From contig NZ_JBBCJO010000012.1 of assembly GCF_037190085.1 (NCBI RefSeq), forward strand, positions 248,001 to 312,000: DNA of 64,000 bases. Reading direction: 5' to 3'. Origin of the DNA: Gemmatimonas aurantiaca (GTDB lineage Bacteria > Gemmatimonadota > Gemmatimonadetes > Gemmatimonadales > Gemmatimonadaceae). Every line of letters starts with the position of its first letter. Position 1 is the stretch's first letter. This document shows, piece by piece, positions 45,859-55,257 of the stretch. The notes under the pieces are model-generated. The model was not told the DNA's origin. It searched no databases and saw only the letters and a program-made list of their open reading frames with translations. The translations under genes were made by a program, and so were the position numbers.

Positions 45859-46710
45859 GTGACCGAGTCCATTCCCGCGTCCCTGCGCATCGTCCGCCGG
45901 GCCAATCGCACGCTGGGTCGGGTGGCGCCATCGCTGGCCGCGCGACTCAACCAGCGGTTGTTCTCCACGCCACGTCGGCACGCCCCGCGTGACTGGGAAC
46001 TGGCGCTCGAAGCCGCCGGCAGACGGCGACGACTCGCCGGTGGATTGTCGGTGCTCGAAGCAGGCGACGGGCCCACGGTGGCGCTCATTCACGGCTGGGA
46101 GGGACGGGCCACGCAGTTTGCCGCCTTCGTGCCCCGGCTGCTCGACGCCGGTTATCACGTGGTGGCGATCGACGGACCGGCGCATGGTCACTCGCGCGGT
46201 CGTCGCGCCGATCCGTATCGCTTCGCCGATGCGCTGCGTGTGGTGGCGGACACATTCGGACCGCTGCACGGCGCGGTGGGCCACTCCATGGGTGGGGGCA
46301 GTATCGCGATCGCGCTCGCGGCGGGACTCGAGGCCCGGCGTGTGGTGAGCATCGCGAGCCCGGCCTCATTGCGCGACGTGATCGATCGTTACGCCGAGGT
46401 GATGCAGTTGCCGCCGCAGGCCACGTCGCAATTCCGGGAGCGATTCCATCGGCACATCGTGCAAAGCGGCCATCGGCCGGTGGACGTGCTGGAACTGCTG
46501 CGCGATGTCACGACGGACGCCCTGGTCATTCATGCGCGTGACGACCGGGAAGTGCCCTTCGATCATGGCGAACGCATCGTCGCGCACTGGCAGCGGGCAC
46601 GGTTGATGCCGGTGGAGGGACTGGGTCACCGACGCATTCTGCGCGATCCGGCAGTGATCGAAGCGGCCGTGGCTTTCCTGCGCGGGACACAGGAACAGGA
46701 AGCCCGGTAA
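45859..46710 (+). CDS. Alpha/beta hydrolase
   Basis: 283 residues. ALIHGWEGRATQF has the HG motif, GHSMGGGSIAIAL the nucleophile elbow, VIHARDDREVPF the acid and GLGHRRIL the catalytic His. The N-terminal about 50 residues are basic (LRIVRRANRTLGRV) and not part of the fold, with no membrane helix. GTG 45859 is chosen; GTG 45823 is also possible. Divergent from the SRPBCC gene, with about 130 bases between. Substrate unknown. Confidence 0.84.
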   Translation: MTESIPASLRIVRRANRTLGRVAPSLAARLNQRLFSTPRRHAPRDWELALEAAGRRRRLAGGLSVLEAGDGPTVALIHGWEGRATQFAAFVPRLLDAGYHVVAIDGPAHGHSRGRRADPYRFADALRVVADTFGPLHGAVGHSMGGGSIAIALAAGLEARRVVSIASPASLRDVIDRYAEVMQLPPQATSQFRERFHRHIVQSGHRPVDVLELLRDVTTDALVIHARDDREVPFDHGERIVAHWQRARLMPVEGLGHRRILRDPAVIEAAVAFLRGTQEQEAR

Positions 46711-46746
46711 TCCGGCTTCGATCGCTGTGCCGTGGGGCTTGAACGG

Positions 46747-47643
46747 TTACGTCCGAAACGCCTCCACCACCACGGGATCACCCACCTGAATGCGCCCCGG
46801 TGCGGCGTGCGTCACATTGACGCCGAACATCACCAGTCCGTCGATGCGGCGATAACCGGCCAGCGTGCGCAACGGTTCCGTACCCTGCTCGCGTGTGTCG
46901 GGATCGACGGTGGTGAGCACACAGCGCGAGCAGAGTGTGCCGGCGCCGAGCGCGACGTCGCCGATGCGCAGGCGCAGCCAGCGATCCTCGGCGTGCGGCT
47001 CGAGACCGCTCAACCACACATTCGCGCGGAAACGACGACGGTCCATCGCAAGGACGCGCCCTCCCGCCGCGAGGCGTTCCTCCAGCGCTGCGATGCCCGG
47101 CAATCCCAGCATCATGAGCGGTGCACCATCGGTGAACGCCACGTCGCGCCCCGCATGTGGCAACGGGCCGGCGTACTTGGCCTTGAGCGGCCGCCGCGAT
47201 TCGTCGAACAACCGAACGACTCGTGTTTTGCGTCCGATCACGCGTGTACACCACGTTGCCGCCTCGTCACCGGCATCGTGTGCCATCACCGCATCGTCCC
47301 AGACCACCACCTGGCGGCGTTCCGCATCGGGTGGCGGCACGTGCACCGGCAGCGACGGCTCTCCGTCGGCCGCCAGTTGCAGGCCGCCATCGCGATCGGC
47401 CACGTCGAGAAATGACGGTACGATGCGCAACATGGCGTGACACTCACGCGCCGTGATCGCAGCGCCTGCTTCGTCCACCAGCAACCAGCGCCGGTCGCCC
47501 GTCGCGCCACGCGCATCGAGTTCGATCGTGGACACGTCGATACCGGCCGTCGACTTGACCGGATAGATGGTCAGTGCGGCCACATGGGCGCCGCTCACCG
47601 ACCGGGTCTCCGTCTGCAGGCGTGAGGGGTCATCGATGTTCAC
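46747..47643 (-). CDS. MOSC-domain protein with N-terminal beta-barrel (mARC/YcbX-like)
   Basis: 298 residues. MOSC_N (about 18-130) has LTIYPVKSTAGIDV. The MOSC domain carries CSRCVLTTVDPDTREQGTEP near 240, where the first conserved Cys is the likely molybdenum ligand, as in mARC/YcbX. These enzymes reduce N-hydroxylated compounds with a ferredoxin or flavin partner; YcbX has a fused ferredoxin domain that is missing here. The start overlaps the permease stop by four bases (ATGA), so the two are co-translated. Confidence 0.88.
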   Translation of the reverse strand: MNIDDPSRLQTETRSVSGAHVAALTIYPVKSTAGIDVSTIELDARGATGDRRWLLVDEAGAAITARECHAMLRIVPSFLDVADRDGGLQLAADGEPSLPVHVPPPDAERRQVVVWDDAVMAHDAGDEAATWCTRVIGRKTRVVRLFDESRRPLKAKYAGPLPHAGRDVAFTDGAPLMMLGLPGIAALEERLAAGGRVLAMDRRRFRANVWLSGLEPHAEDRWLRLRIGDVALGAGTLCSRCVLTTVDPDTREQGTEPLRTLAGYRRIDGLVMFGVNVTHAAPGRIQVGDPVVVEAFRT

Positions 47644-49055
47644 TCGGATGTCCTTCTGTGCTCACCCTGTCGTTCATCCCGTTCTCTTTGGCGCATCCAG
47701 TACGCATACACCGGAAGCCCCAGGGCAAGCAACAGGGCGCCCCGCAGGGCATTGCCGGGATTGGAGAGAATGGAGCCCACCACCACATACCCGGCAGCGG
47801 CCACGAACAGCAGCGTGCTGAAGGGATGCCATGGCGCCCGCACCGGAATGTGCACGCCGCGTGCGTCGTCCCGACTCCGCAAGATGAGCAGCGTGGCGGC
47901 GGTGCTGCCGAAGAAGATCCAGTCGGCAAAGACCACGTAGTCGAGCAGTTGGCCATACGTGCCCGACAGCAGCAGCACCAGCGCCACGAGCCCCTGCCCC
48001 ACCAGTGCGGCCACCGGTGTCTGCGTCCGCGGATGCAGCCGGGCCATGCTGCGGAAGAACAGACCGTCGGCGGCCATGGCCTGATACACCCGCGCCGACA
48101 TGAGAATGACCATGCCCAGGAATCCCACGGTGGACGTGACGATCCCGAACGTGATCACCGTACGCCCGGCCGGGCCGAGGTAGACCTGCATCGCATCGGC
48201 GGCCGGCGCCCGTGACGCGGCCAGTCCTTCGAGGCCCAGCGCCCGCAGATAGGCGATGTTGACCAGCAGATAGGTCGCGGCCACGATGAGCACGCCCAGG
48301 ATGAGCGCGCGCGGCAGCGTGCGCTGCGGATCGACCAGTTCCTCGGCCACGGCGTTGGTCTGTTGCCAGCCCCCGAACGAGAAGAGCACCGGCACGAGCG
48401 CGGCACCCATGGCACCGATCGCGCCACCGAGGGATGTCGGTCCGGCGAGGGGCGTCACGGGGGCGGCGACGACCGGAGCGGCGTACCGGGGGACCAGCAG
48501 CAGTGCGGCCACGACCAGCAGGGCGATGGCCGACAGCTTGAGTATGGTGAGCACATTGCCGGTGGTCGCTCCGATGCGCACGCCGAGGATGTTCAGTGCG
48601 GTGAGTCCCACGATGAGCGCGATGGCCATGGGACGTCCGGTGTCGGCGGAGAGCCCGAGCAGTTCGGCGAGATAGTTGGCCCCCGTCATGGCCACCGCCG
48701 CGATGGCGCCGGTGCCGATGATCAGGAAGAGCGCCCAGCCATAGAGAAACGCCGGCAGTGTGCCGAACGCCTCCCGCAGATAGACATAGGTACCGCCGGC
48801 GCGGGGCCGTCGCGCCCCCAGTTCGGCGTACACAAAACCGCCGATGATGGCGATCAGTGCGCCGAGTCCCCAGGCCCCCAGCGTGAGTGGGGTGGTGCCG
48901 ACCCGCTGGACCACCACGGCCGGGGACAGGAAGATGCCGGCGCCGATGATACCGCCGACCACCAGCATCGTCCCGGAGAAGGTGCCCAGCCGGGCCGCAT
49001 AATGAACCTCAGGCCCCCCGGCCGGCGTAGAATCCCTAGCATCATGAAGCGCCAT
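47640..49055 (-). CDS. APC-family amino-acid permease
   Basis: 471 residues with about twelve membrane helices. GTFSGTMLVVGGIIGAGIFL (helix 1, with the substrate loop GIIGAGIF) is the APC signature. FSFGGWQQTNAVAEELVDPQ in helix 6 and SARVYQAMAADGLFF after helix 8 fit LAT/YveA-type exchangers. It faces the M16 protease gene on the other strand, whose start lies 64 bases away. The downstream MOSC gene overlaps the stop by four bases. Start ATG 49055 (ATG 49064 is in frame). Confidence 0.89.
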   Translation of the reverse strand: MALHDARDSTPAGGPEVHYAARLGTFSGTMLVVGGIIGAGIFLSPAVVVQRVGTTPLTLGAWGLGALIAIIGGFVYAELGARRPRAGGTYVYLREAFGTLPAFLYGWALFLIIGTGAIAAVAMTGANYLAELLGLSADTGRPMAIALIVGLTALNILGVRIGATTGNVLTILKLSAIALLVVAALLLVPRYAAPVVAAPVTPLAGPTSLGGAIGAMGAALVPVLFSFGGWQQTNAVAEELVDPQRTLPRALILGVLIVAATYLLVNIAYLRALGLEGLAASRAPAADAMQVYLGPAGRTVITFGIVTSTVGFLGMVILMSARVYQAMAADGLFFRSMARLHPRTQTPVAALVGQGLVALVLLLSGTYGQLLDYVVFADWIFFGSTAATLLILRSRDDARGVHIPVRAPWHPFSTLLFVAAAGYVVVGSILSNPGNALRGALLLALGLPVYAYWMRQRERDERQGEHRRTSE

Positions 49056-49119
49056 GGGCGGCAAAGTGCCGCCTGTACATTTGAACCGCTACCCGCCTCT
49101 TTCCCCGTTCACCGATTCC

Positions 49120-50547
49120 ATGATCGTCCACGATTCTCCGCGCCCACGACGCCGCGCCAGCCGCCTGGCGAAGGTCGCCATGGTTGGCGTGTTCGCCGGT
49201 CTGAGTGCCGGCCTGGCTACCGGTCCGGCACTCGGGGCACAACAGGCCCCGTCCATTCCGCACGAGAAGTACACACTGCCCAACGGCCTCGAAGTGATCC
49301 TGCACGTGGATCGCTCGGTGCCCATCATCGCGGTGGAGAACTTCTACAAAGTCGGTTCGGGCGACGAGAAGCCGGGTCGCACGGGATTTGCCCATCTGTT
49401 CGAGCACGTGATGTTCATGGGCTCGCAGAACGTCCCGGTAGGCAAATTCGACGAATGGCTCGAAGCTGCAGGCGCGAGCAACAACGGCTCCACCAACTTC
49501 GATCGCACGAACTACTACGAGACAGGGCCGTCGAATGCCCTGCCCCTCATGCTGTGGCTGGACGCCGATCGCATGGGCTGGCTGTTGCCGACCATGGATC
49601 AGCAGAAGCTCGATCTGCAGCGGGACGTCGTGAAGAACGAACGCCGGCAGAGCTACGACAACGTTCCCTACGGGCGCGCATTCGAAACCATTCTGCCGGT
49701 GATGTTTCCGTCCAACCACCCCTACTCGTGGCCGGTGATCGGATCGATGGCCGATCTCAGTGCCGCCGCCCTGGAGGACGTGAAGGACTTCTTCCGGCAG
49801 TACTACGCGCCCAACAACGCGACCATCACCATCGCGGGGGACTTCAATCCCGATTCGGTGAAGGCGCAGGTGAGCAAGTACTTCGGCAGCATTCCGCGCA
49901 GCGCGCAGCCGGTGGTGCGCCCCACCGTGCCGACGGTGCGCATCGCGAAGGACACGGTGCTGATGATGGAGGACCGGGTGCAACTGCCCCGGGTCTACTA
50001 TGCCTGGCATGGCGTGAAAGCGTTCGCGCCCGACGATGCGGCGCTGGATGCACTCACGGACATCATCGCCGGCGGCAAGAGTTCCCGCCTGTACCGCACG
50101 CTGGTGTACGAGAAGCAGATCGCGCAGGACGTGAGCATGGGGAACTCGTCGCAGAAGCTCGACGGTCTCATCATGCTGACCAGCACGGCCAAGCCGGGCG
50201 TGCATCCCCGCGAACTCGATGTCGAGATCGCGAAGACCCTCCGCGACATCGCCACGTCGGGCGTGACGGACCGTGAACTCACGCGCGTGAAGAATGGCAT
50301 GCGCGCGTCGATGCTCGACCGTCTCTCGTCGGTGCTGGGCAAGGCGACGCAGCTCAGTTACTACAACTACTTCACGGGGAATCCCGACTACATGGCCCAG
50401 GATCTGGCCCGCTACGAACGACTCACCTCGGCCGACATCCAGCGCGTGGCGCAGCAATACGTGCTGCAGCCGAAGATCGTGCTCACCGTGGTGCCGGAAG
50501 GCAAGAAGGAACTCGCACTGACGTCGGCATCGGGAGGGAACGAGTGA
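49120..50547 (+). CDS. M16-family zinc protease, catalytic subunit
   Basis: 475 residues with a basic N-terminus and signal-like helix (RASRLAKVAMVGVFAGL). FAHLFEHVMFMGS holds the inverted zinc motif HxxEH, and VKNERRQSYDN supplies the third ligand Glu. The rest is the usual two-lobed clam-shell. The following gene, overlapping by one base, encodes a non-catalytic M16 partner, so the pair probably forms a heterodimer like mitochondrial processing peptidase. The protein is secreted or periplasmic. ATG 49120 is chosen because the signal sequence starts there; an earlier ATG at 49054 overlaps the divergent permease region. Confidence 0.9.
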   Translation: MIVHDSPRPRRRASRLAKVAMVGVFAGLSAGLATGPALGAQQAPSIPHEKYTLPNGLEVILHVDRSVPIIAVENFYKVGSGDEKPGRTGFAHLFEHVMFMGSQNVPVGKFDEWLEAAGASNNGSTNFDRTNYYETGPSNALPLMLWLDADRMGWLLPTMDQQKLDLQRDVVKNERRQSYDNVPYGRAFETILPVMFPSNHPYSWPVIGSMADLSAAALEDVKDFFRQYYAPNNATITIAGDFNPDSVKAQVSKYFGSIPRSAQPVVRPTVPTVRIAKDTVLMMEDRVQLPRVYYAWHGVKAFAPDDAALDALTDIIAGGKSSRLYRTLVYEKQIAQDVSMGNSSQKLDGLIMLTSTAKPGVHPRELDVEIAKTLRDIATSGVTDRELTRVKNGMRASMLDRLSSVLGKATQLSYYNYFTGNPDYMAQDLARYERLTSADIQRVAQQYVLQPKIVLTVVPEGKKELALTSASGGNE

Positions 50548-52028
50548 TGCGCACACGATTGTTCGCAGGTCTCCTGCTCGCGCCAGCGCTCGTACCGGCA
50601 TTGATGCCGGCGCTGACGCCGTCCCCGCTGCATGCGCAGGCGGCGCCGCGACCGGCCAGCACGACACCACCGGTGCTGGGTGCGCCCAAGGCACTCGTGC
50701 TGCCGACCATGACGGAACGCACGCTGCCCAATGGACTCAAGCTGGTGGTGGTGCAGCATCATGAACTGCCCATCGTGGACGCGGTGCTGGTGGTGCGCAC
50801 GGGTGCGGAAGCCGATGGCGCGGCCAAGGCGGGACTCGCCACGCTCACCGCCAACATGCTCGACGAAGGCGCCGGCCGGCGCGACGCACTGGAGATCGCG
50901 GAGGAGATCGGCTATCTCGCGATCGGACTGGGCACGAATGCGGCGTTCGAATCAAGTTCGATCTCGTTGCACACCACACGCGCCACGCTCGACAGCGCCA
51001 TGACGCTGATGGCCGATGTGGCGCTACGCCCCACCTTCCCCGAGAAAGAGTTCGCGCGTCTCAAGAACGAACGGCTCACCGCGTTGCTGCAGGAACAGGA
51101 TCGTGGACCGGCGCTGGCTTCGCGGGCGTTCGCATCGCTGGTGTTCGGGGAGCAGCATCCCTACGGCCGTAGTCCGAACGGCACGCGTCAGACGGTGGAA
51201 TCGATCACGCTCGACGACGTGAAGCAGTTCTGGCGTTCCTGGTACCGGCCGAACAATGCCACGCTGGTGATCGTGGGCGATCTCACGGTGGCGCAGGCCG
51301 AGTCGCTGGCAACGCGGGCGTTTGGTGGGTGGGAGCGGGCGACGCTGCCGGCAGCCCCCGTGTATGCGTCCACGCGCATGGCGCCGCGGCCCACGACGAT
51401 CTACATCGTGGACAAGCCCAAGGCCGCGCAATCGTCGTTCCGCATCGGCGGCATCGGTGTGGCCCGCAACACGACCGACTACTATCCGCTGATGGTGCTG
51501 AACACCGCCCTGGGCGGGTCGTTCACCTCGCGGCTCAACAACACGTTGCGCGAGAAGAAGGGCTACACGTACGGTGCGGGCTCGAGCTTCACGATGCGTC
51601 GTGAAGCGGGACCGTTCACCGCATCGGCGGAAGTGGTGTCGGCCAAGACCGACTCGGCGCTCATCGAGTTCATGAACGAACTCAAGGGCGTGCGTGCACC
51701 GTTGCCCGCGGCCGAACTGGCCAAGACGAAGCGGTATCTGCAGCTCGGATACGCGGAAGGTTTCGAATCCACACGCGACATCGCCGCGCAGATCTCGGCG
51801 TTGATTCCGTCGAGCCTACCGCTCACGACGCTGGGCGCCTTCAACGCGGGCATCGGGCGCGTGACCGCCGCCGACGTGCAGCGTGTGGCCACCCGCTACA
51901 TCGATCCGTCGCGGCTGACGATCGTGATCGCGGGCGACCGGGCGAGCATCGAACCGGCGCTCAAGGCGACGAAGATCGCGCCGGTGGAAGTGCGGGATGC
52001 ACAGGGGAGGCCGGTGGTGACGCCGTAA
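50547..52028 (+). CDS. M16-family non-catalytic partner
   Basis: 493 residues with a signal peptide (MRTRLFAGLLLAPALVPALM, cleaved after HAQ). The domain order is that of M16, but GLATLTANMLDEGAG stands where HxxEH would be, so zinc is not bound. The C-terminal lobe has LREKKGYTYGAGSSF, the Arg/Tyr pair used by the catalytic partner. GGAGG upstream and the TGATG overlap at 50545-50549 decide the start. Function is best understood together with the upstream gene. Confidence 0.88.
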   Translation: MRTRLFAGLLLAPALVPALMPALTPSPLHAQAAPRPASTTPPVLGAPKALVLPTMTERTLPNGLKLVVVQHHELPIVDAVLVVRTGAEADGAAKAGLATLTANMLDEGAGRRDALEIAEEIGYLAIGLGTNAAFESSSISLHTTRATLDSAMTLMADVALRPTFPEKEFARLKNERLTALLQEQDRGPALASRAFASLVFGEQHPYGRSPNGTRQTVESITLDDVKQFWRSWYRPNNATLVIVGDLTVAQAESLATRAFGGWERATLPAAPVYASTRMAPRPTTIYIVDKPKAAQSSFRIGGIGVARNTTDYYPLMVLNTALGGSFTSRLNNTLREKKGYTYGAGSSFTMRREAGPFTASAEVVSAKTDSALIEFMNELKGVRAPLPAAELAKTKRYLQLGYAEGFESTRDIAAQISALIPSSLPLTTLGAFNAGIGRVTAADVQRVATRYIDPSRLTIVIAGDRASIEPALKATKIAPVEVRDAQGRPVVTP

Positions 52029-52054
52029 CGGCCTTGGGACTACGGGAGCTGGAA

Positions 52055-52648
52055 CTACGGGGAGCTGCGGGTCCCGTGGCTCCGGCCCTCGCGAGGCTCC
52101 TGTGCTCTCCAGCCCCGTTCATCCAGGATCCGGGCAATTCGCGCCTGCTGTTCGGCGGTCGTTTCAAGTTTGGCAAACATCAGATATGCCCGCTGCGCAT
52201 CAGAAATGAATCCCTCGTGCAGCGCCACATTTGCGAGCTGTCTCCACAATCGAAGTGAGTGTGGCAGACGGTGCGTGCCGACATTCAGCCTGGCAATCGT
52301 TTCTGACGCGGTCGGACTCAGAAGAGCCCACGCGCTGAGTACGACCTCGTCGTGACTCTCCTCGGGCAGACGCCCCAGCAGCGCGACCGCTGATTCCAGG
52401 TCACCCATGCTGGCGTGAGAAAGCGCCAGGTACCCGAGGGCCCTCTCGCGATTCAGGTCGCCCTGCGTGGCTCGCCGATATATGGCTCCCATGATAGCCG
52501 GGTAGGCCACGACACGATCCGCAATGCTCCAGAGCAGCGCGTCGGTGTCGACAGAAGCCAGAAGAGCATCGAGCTCTGCGGCCGATGCATCTCGCGACTC
52601 GGCCCACTCGAGTGCTTCCACGATTTTAGCGGGGTCGATCATCGGCAT
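52055..52648 (-). CDS. Helical-repeat (TPR-like) protein, possible immunity gene
   Basis: 197 residues, cytoplasmic, no membrane segment. Helix pairs such as RALGYLALSHASMGDLESAV and LRLWRQLANVALHEGFISDA resemble TPR/SEL1 repeats. It is the last gene of the compact minus-strand run of small genes at the toxin locus; its start overlaps the previous stop by about 20 bases. By position an immunity protein is possible, but nothing in its sequence shows this. Confidence 0.62.
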   Translation of the reverse strand: MPMIDPAKIVEALEWAESRDASAAELDALLASVDTDALLWSIADRVVAYPAIMGAIYRRATQGDLNRERALGYLALSHASMGDLESAVALLGRLPEESHDEVVLSAWALLSPTASETIARLNVGTHRLPHSLRLWRQLANVALHEGFISDAQRAYLMFAKLETTAEQQARIARILDERGWRAQEPREGRSHGTRSSP

Positions 52649-52967
52649 CTGAACGATGCGAGACTGAAACGACCAACTCCATCGCTACAGGTTCGCCGAC
52701 GCCACCGAAGTCACGGAGTTCGCAACGCACGTGACTCCCAGGCACGAACTCCCATGTCTCGTCGTCGGGGGCGTAGCCCACCGTTGCCAGGAGGACATAG
52801 GTATTCTCTCCAACCCTGACGGCGTCCACTGGCCGATATACTTCCGTGCCCTCGTCGAGAAGTCGGACAAGAACGGTTGTGTTCCCCTTGGTATTTGAAC
52901 CCAGTACGGATGACAGTTGCGTCACGATGGCATTGGAGCCATCGGTTTCGGATGCTCCAGTCGTCAT
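52626..52967 (-). CDS. Small protein with VRLLDEGTEVYRPV domain
   Basis: 113 residues. LVRLLDEGTEVYRPVDAVRV and WEFVPGSHVRCEL form a small beta domain that I have seen described only as hypothetical. The N-terminal GSNAIVTQLSSVLGS recurs in a gene 7 kb away (59584-59862, AIVAQLSSVLAS). The start overlaps the previous stop by four bases (ATGA). An immunity role is inferred from position in the toxin-linked run. Confidence 0.62.
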   Translation of the reverse strand: MTTGASETDGSNAIVTQLSSVLGSNTKGNTTVLVRLLDEGTEVYRPVDAVRVGENTYVLLATVGYAPDDETWEFVPGSHVRCELRDFGGVGEPVAMELVVSVSHRSDADDRPR

Positions 52968-53488
52968 ATGGCCTCGCCTTGGCATTCTGATGTTGCAGCG
53001 GTGTGGATCGGATCATGCGTGAGCCACACGGACCGGCGATACTCGCGGTCGGCGGCATGCCACCACTCGCAGAAGAATGCGCGCCCGCCTTTCACCCGCG
53101 GCCGGAATGGTTCCGTCAACTCGATACAGCCCTCCTGCCCGGCATCGGCCCATGGTGGCGCTACCCTTCTCACCACGTACAGCGAAGGCGGTGACCCATC
53201 AAGTTCGGTACCCAGCGCATCGAGCTCATCGACGCGGATCCCCACAGGCCTGTCGTTGGCCGTCAGTGACATGCCCACGACGATTGCGTACTCTCCGGAG
53301 TATTGCTCCATGAGCCGGGCACCGAGTTCCAGGCACTGCTCCGAAGCTGCAATCCACGTATCTCGCGCGCGGAACTCCTCACTGATCTCGTCCACGTGCA
53401 GGTCGTCGAAGTCGTCTATCCGTTGATGTCGGATGACTTCGACTGCCCACGCCTCGATGCACGCCAGCTTGTTCGTTTCAGGTGTCAT
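52964..53488 (-). CDS. Hypothetical protein, immunity-array member
   Basis: 174 residues from ATG 53488, overlapping the previous gene by 11 bases. Acidic and cytoplasmic, with ARLMEQYSGEYAIVVGMSL and PRVKGGRAFFCEWWHAADREY as its clearest segments. I recognise no family. The frame continues upstream to 54001 but that part is antisense to nothing and lies under two other genes, so it is discarded. Confidence 0.6.
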   Translation of the reverse strand: MTPETNKLACIEAWAVEVIRHQRIDDFDDLHVDEISEEFRARDTWIAASEQCLELGARLMEQYSGEYAIVVGMSLTANDRPVGIRVDELDALGTELDGSPPSLYVVRRVAPPWADAGQEGCIELTEPFRPRVKGGRAFFCEWWHAADREYRRSVWLTHDPIHTAATSECQGEAI

Positions 53489-53930
53489 GTGGAAGCCGGA
53501 GTACGAGGACGCCGCCATCGTGCCGGATCGAGAGAATCCAACCGGCATCCAAGTCGATGACATCGAGATCGTCGGAGCCGGGATACCAGATATCGCTGAA
53601 ATACTCGCGCAGGTCTCGAAGTCGGATACGGTCGAGCCTGTCGAATCGCTCCCAGTTGAGAAGGACATGCTCCGAATACGGCAATGCCAGAGAGTCCAAC
53701 ACCCGAAACAGGTCGAAGTCATCGTTCTCGGCATCAACTCCAGGGATCGGCGTTGCATCCTCAGCGATTTCCCGCACGAGCGCAGCCCCGGTTCGGACGG
53801 GACTTCCTCCGAGGCGCATGGCGACCTGTTGCCGAACCTCGTCACAAACAGATGGCTCCATGGCATCAACCACGGGGAATGCGCTTCCTGGGTAGCGCCG
53901 CTGAAAGTTGTCCCGCTTGAATCCGTCCAT
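53478..53930 (-). CDS. Hypothetical protein, immunity-array member
   Basis: 150 residues starting MDGFKRDNFQRRYPGSAFPV at ATG 53930. Strongly acidic in the second half (YFSDIWYPGSDDLDVIDL), ending in a beta-rich part. Acidic, compact, soluble proteins of this size are common as immunity partners of nucleic-acid-cutting toxins. No family recognised; 97 bases separate it from the gene before. Confidence 0.55.
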   Translation of the reverse strand: MDGFKRDNFQRRYPGSAFPVVDAMEPSVCDEVRQQVAMRLGGSPVRTGAALVREIAEDATPIPGVDAENDDFDLFRVLDSLALPYSEHVLLNWERFDRLDRIRLRDLREYFSDIWYPGSDDLDVIDLDAGWILSIRHDGGVLVLRLPHDT

Positions 53931-54027
53931 GATCTCGCCTGGAGGTCGCAATGTTTCCCGGTCCATCTATGGCACAGGCAGTCGCTCGACCCAGGCGCCA
54001 ATCCACATCGAAGGCGCGAGCCCTATG

Positions 54028-54303
54028 CTACCGGAGCGTGCTCTTCCACTCGTGGGGTTCGACTGTGAATTCCCACGCGGCTTGCGCCATCGCGGCTGCC
54101 GGAGAATCGTGGTACGTATCCGTCTGCTCCTCCCCTGCGTCGTCCAAATATAGGAGGTAGCATCCCTGATCGCCCGGATACTGTACGATCGCAAGCGCAT
54201 GCGGTTTGGGGAACACGGTGGAACCAGCATGATGTATCGTGCGACCTGTCGGGGCGTTTCCGGGCCCGAGCTCGACGGTAAAGAGAATCTCGTATTCGCT
54301 CAT
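54028..54303 (-). CDS. Small hypothetical protein, immunity-array member
   Basis: 91 residues starting MSEYEILFTVELGPG. The ATG at 54303 overlaps the preceding membrane-protein stop by one base (TGATG), supporting translational coupling. GCYLLYLDDAGEEQTDTYH is a central beta pair. Unrecognised family. Confidence 0.62.
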   Translation of the reverse strand: MSEYEILFTVELGPGNAPTGRTIHHAGSTVFPKPHALAIVQYPGDQGCYLLYLDDAGEEQTDTYHDSPAAAMAQAAWEFTVEPHEWKSTLR

Positions 54304-54707
54304 CACCTGTCCGGTACGAGGCGACTCGGAGGTAGTCGTATCAACCCCATATACAAGAGCCCCCCGATCGTGATCGGGATCCATTGTATCAGCAGGTAGT
54401 TGAAGTCGACCATCAGGAGGATGACGCCGAGTGCGATTGGGCTCGTCAGAATCGCGATGAGCCGCGTCACGTGAATCCGGCGACTGAGAGCAGCGAGCGT
54501 CAGGCTATGAAGAGTTGCTCCCACGATCGCCGGGATCAGTGGCGTGACGTAGACGAGCGCGACCAACCCGACGGCGCCATATGACATGCCCTCCTGCACG
54601 CCCTCCCGCAGCACAAAGAGGACCGCGACGGCGGGAAGCACGATGCAGACGAGCCATCTCAGGTTCGCGAAAACGATATTCGCGATCTCATCGTCTTTCG
54701 ACATCAT
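54303..54707 (-). CDS. Four-helix membrane protein, immunity-array member
   Basis: 134 residues with hydrophobic helices at about 18-34, 42-64, 85-105 and 108-124. No family recognised. Small polytopic proteins of this kind can protect against pore-forming toxins, but this is only suggested by location. The start may be either of two adjacent Met codons. Confidence 0.6.
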   Translation of the reverse strand: MMSKDDEIANIVFANLRWLVCIVLPAVAVLFVLREGVQEGMSYGAVGLVALVYVTPLIPAIVGATLHSLTLAALSRRIHVTRLIAILTSPIALGVILLMVDFNYLLIQWIPITIGGLLYMGLIRLPPSRLVPDR

Positions 54708-54764
54708 GCACCAGACTGGGGATATCCAGATGCTCTCCGTAGGTACCCCACACGGTCGACGTCT

Positions 54765-55250
54765 TCACTCCCTGTCACGCCGCCGCTGGAACCGGCCCAG
54801 ATGGCCACTCGGATCACGAACGAACGCCATGGCCGAGGACATCTGGAGCTCCACCCAGAACGCCATCGGGTCGGGATCGACGACGCGCCCGGACGGGGTG
54901 ATGAGCACGCAGTCGACGGCGTGGAAGAAATCCATCAGTCGCTCGATGAGTTCCGGCTCGATGGTCCGCGCGTCGACACGCAGCTTCACTTCATCCCGCC
55001 TGCCTTCGTCGCTGATGATATCGACGCGTGTCCCGTCCTCGCTTCCGAACAACGTCCACTCGGGATCCCATGACGGGCTCCATGGCAGTATCGCCTCCAA
55101 CTGATGTTCATAGGCGGCCGGAAGCTGGTGACCGATCCAGAAGCTGGTTGACTCCACTGCGTCGCCGGGCAGTTCGTCGCTGCCCGCCGCCGTCAGAAGG
55201 CGGATGGGCTCGCGTGGCGCGATCAGCACGTCGAATTGCCAGATGGCCAT
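54765..55250 (-). CDS. Hypothetical protein, likely immunity gene
   Basis: 161 residues starting MAIWQFDVLIAPREPIRLL, close after the previous gene (8 bases). SWDPEWTLFGSEDGTRVDII and RLMDFFHAVDCVLITPSGRV are distinctive. The pattern of an N-terminal strand pair followed by short helices is common in RHS-linked immunity proteins, but I cannot assign a named family. Confidence 0.62.
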   Translation of the reverse strand: MAIWQFDVLIAPREPIRLLTAAGSDELPGDAVESTSFWIGHQLPAAYEHQLEAILPWSPSWDPEWTLFGSEDGTRVDIISDEGRRDEVKLRVDARTIEPELIERLMDFFHAVDCVLITPSGRVVDPDPMAFWVELQMSSAMAFVRDPSGHLGRFQRRRDRE

Positions 55251-55257
55251 GGGCGCC

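Noticed and set aside
49042..50694. A 550-codon minus-strand open frame
   Set aside because: Antisense to the M16 protease, which has clear zinc motifs on the other strand.
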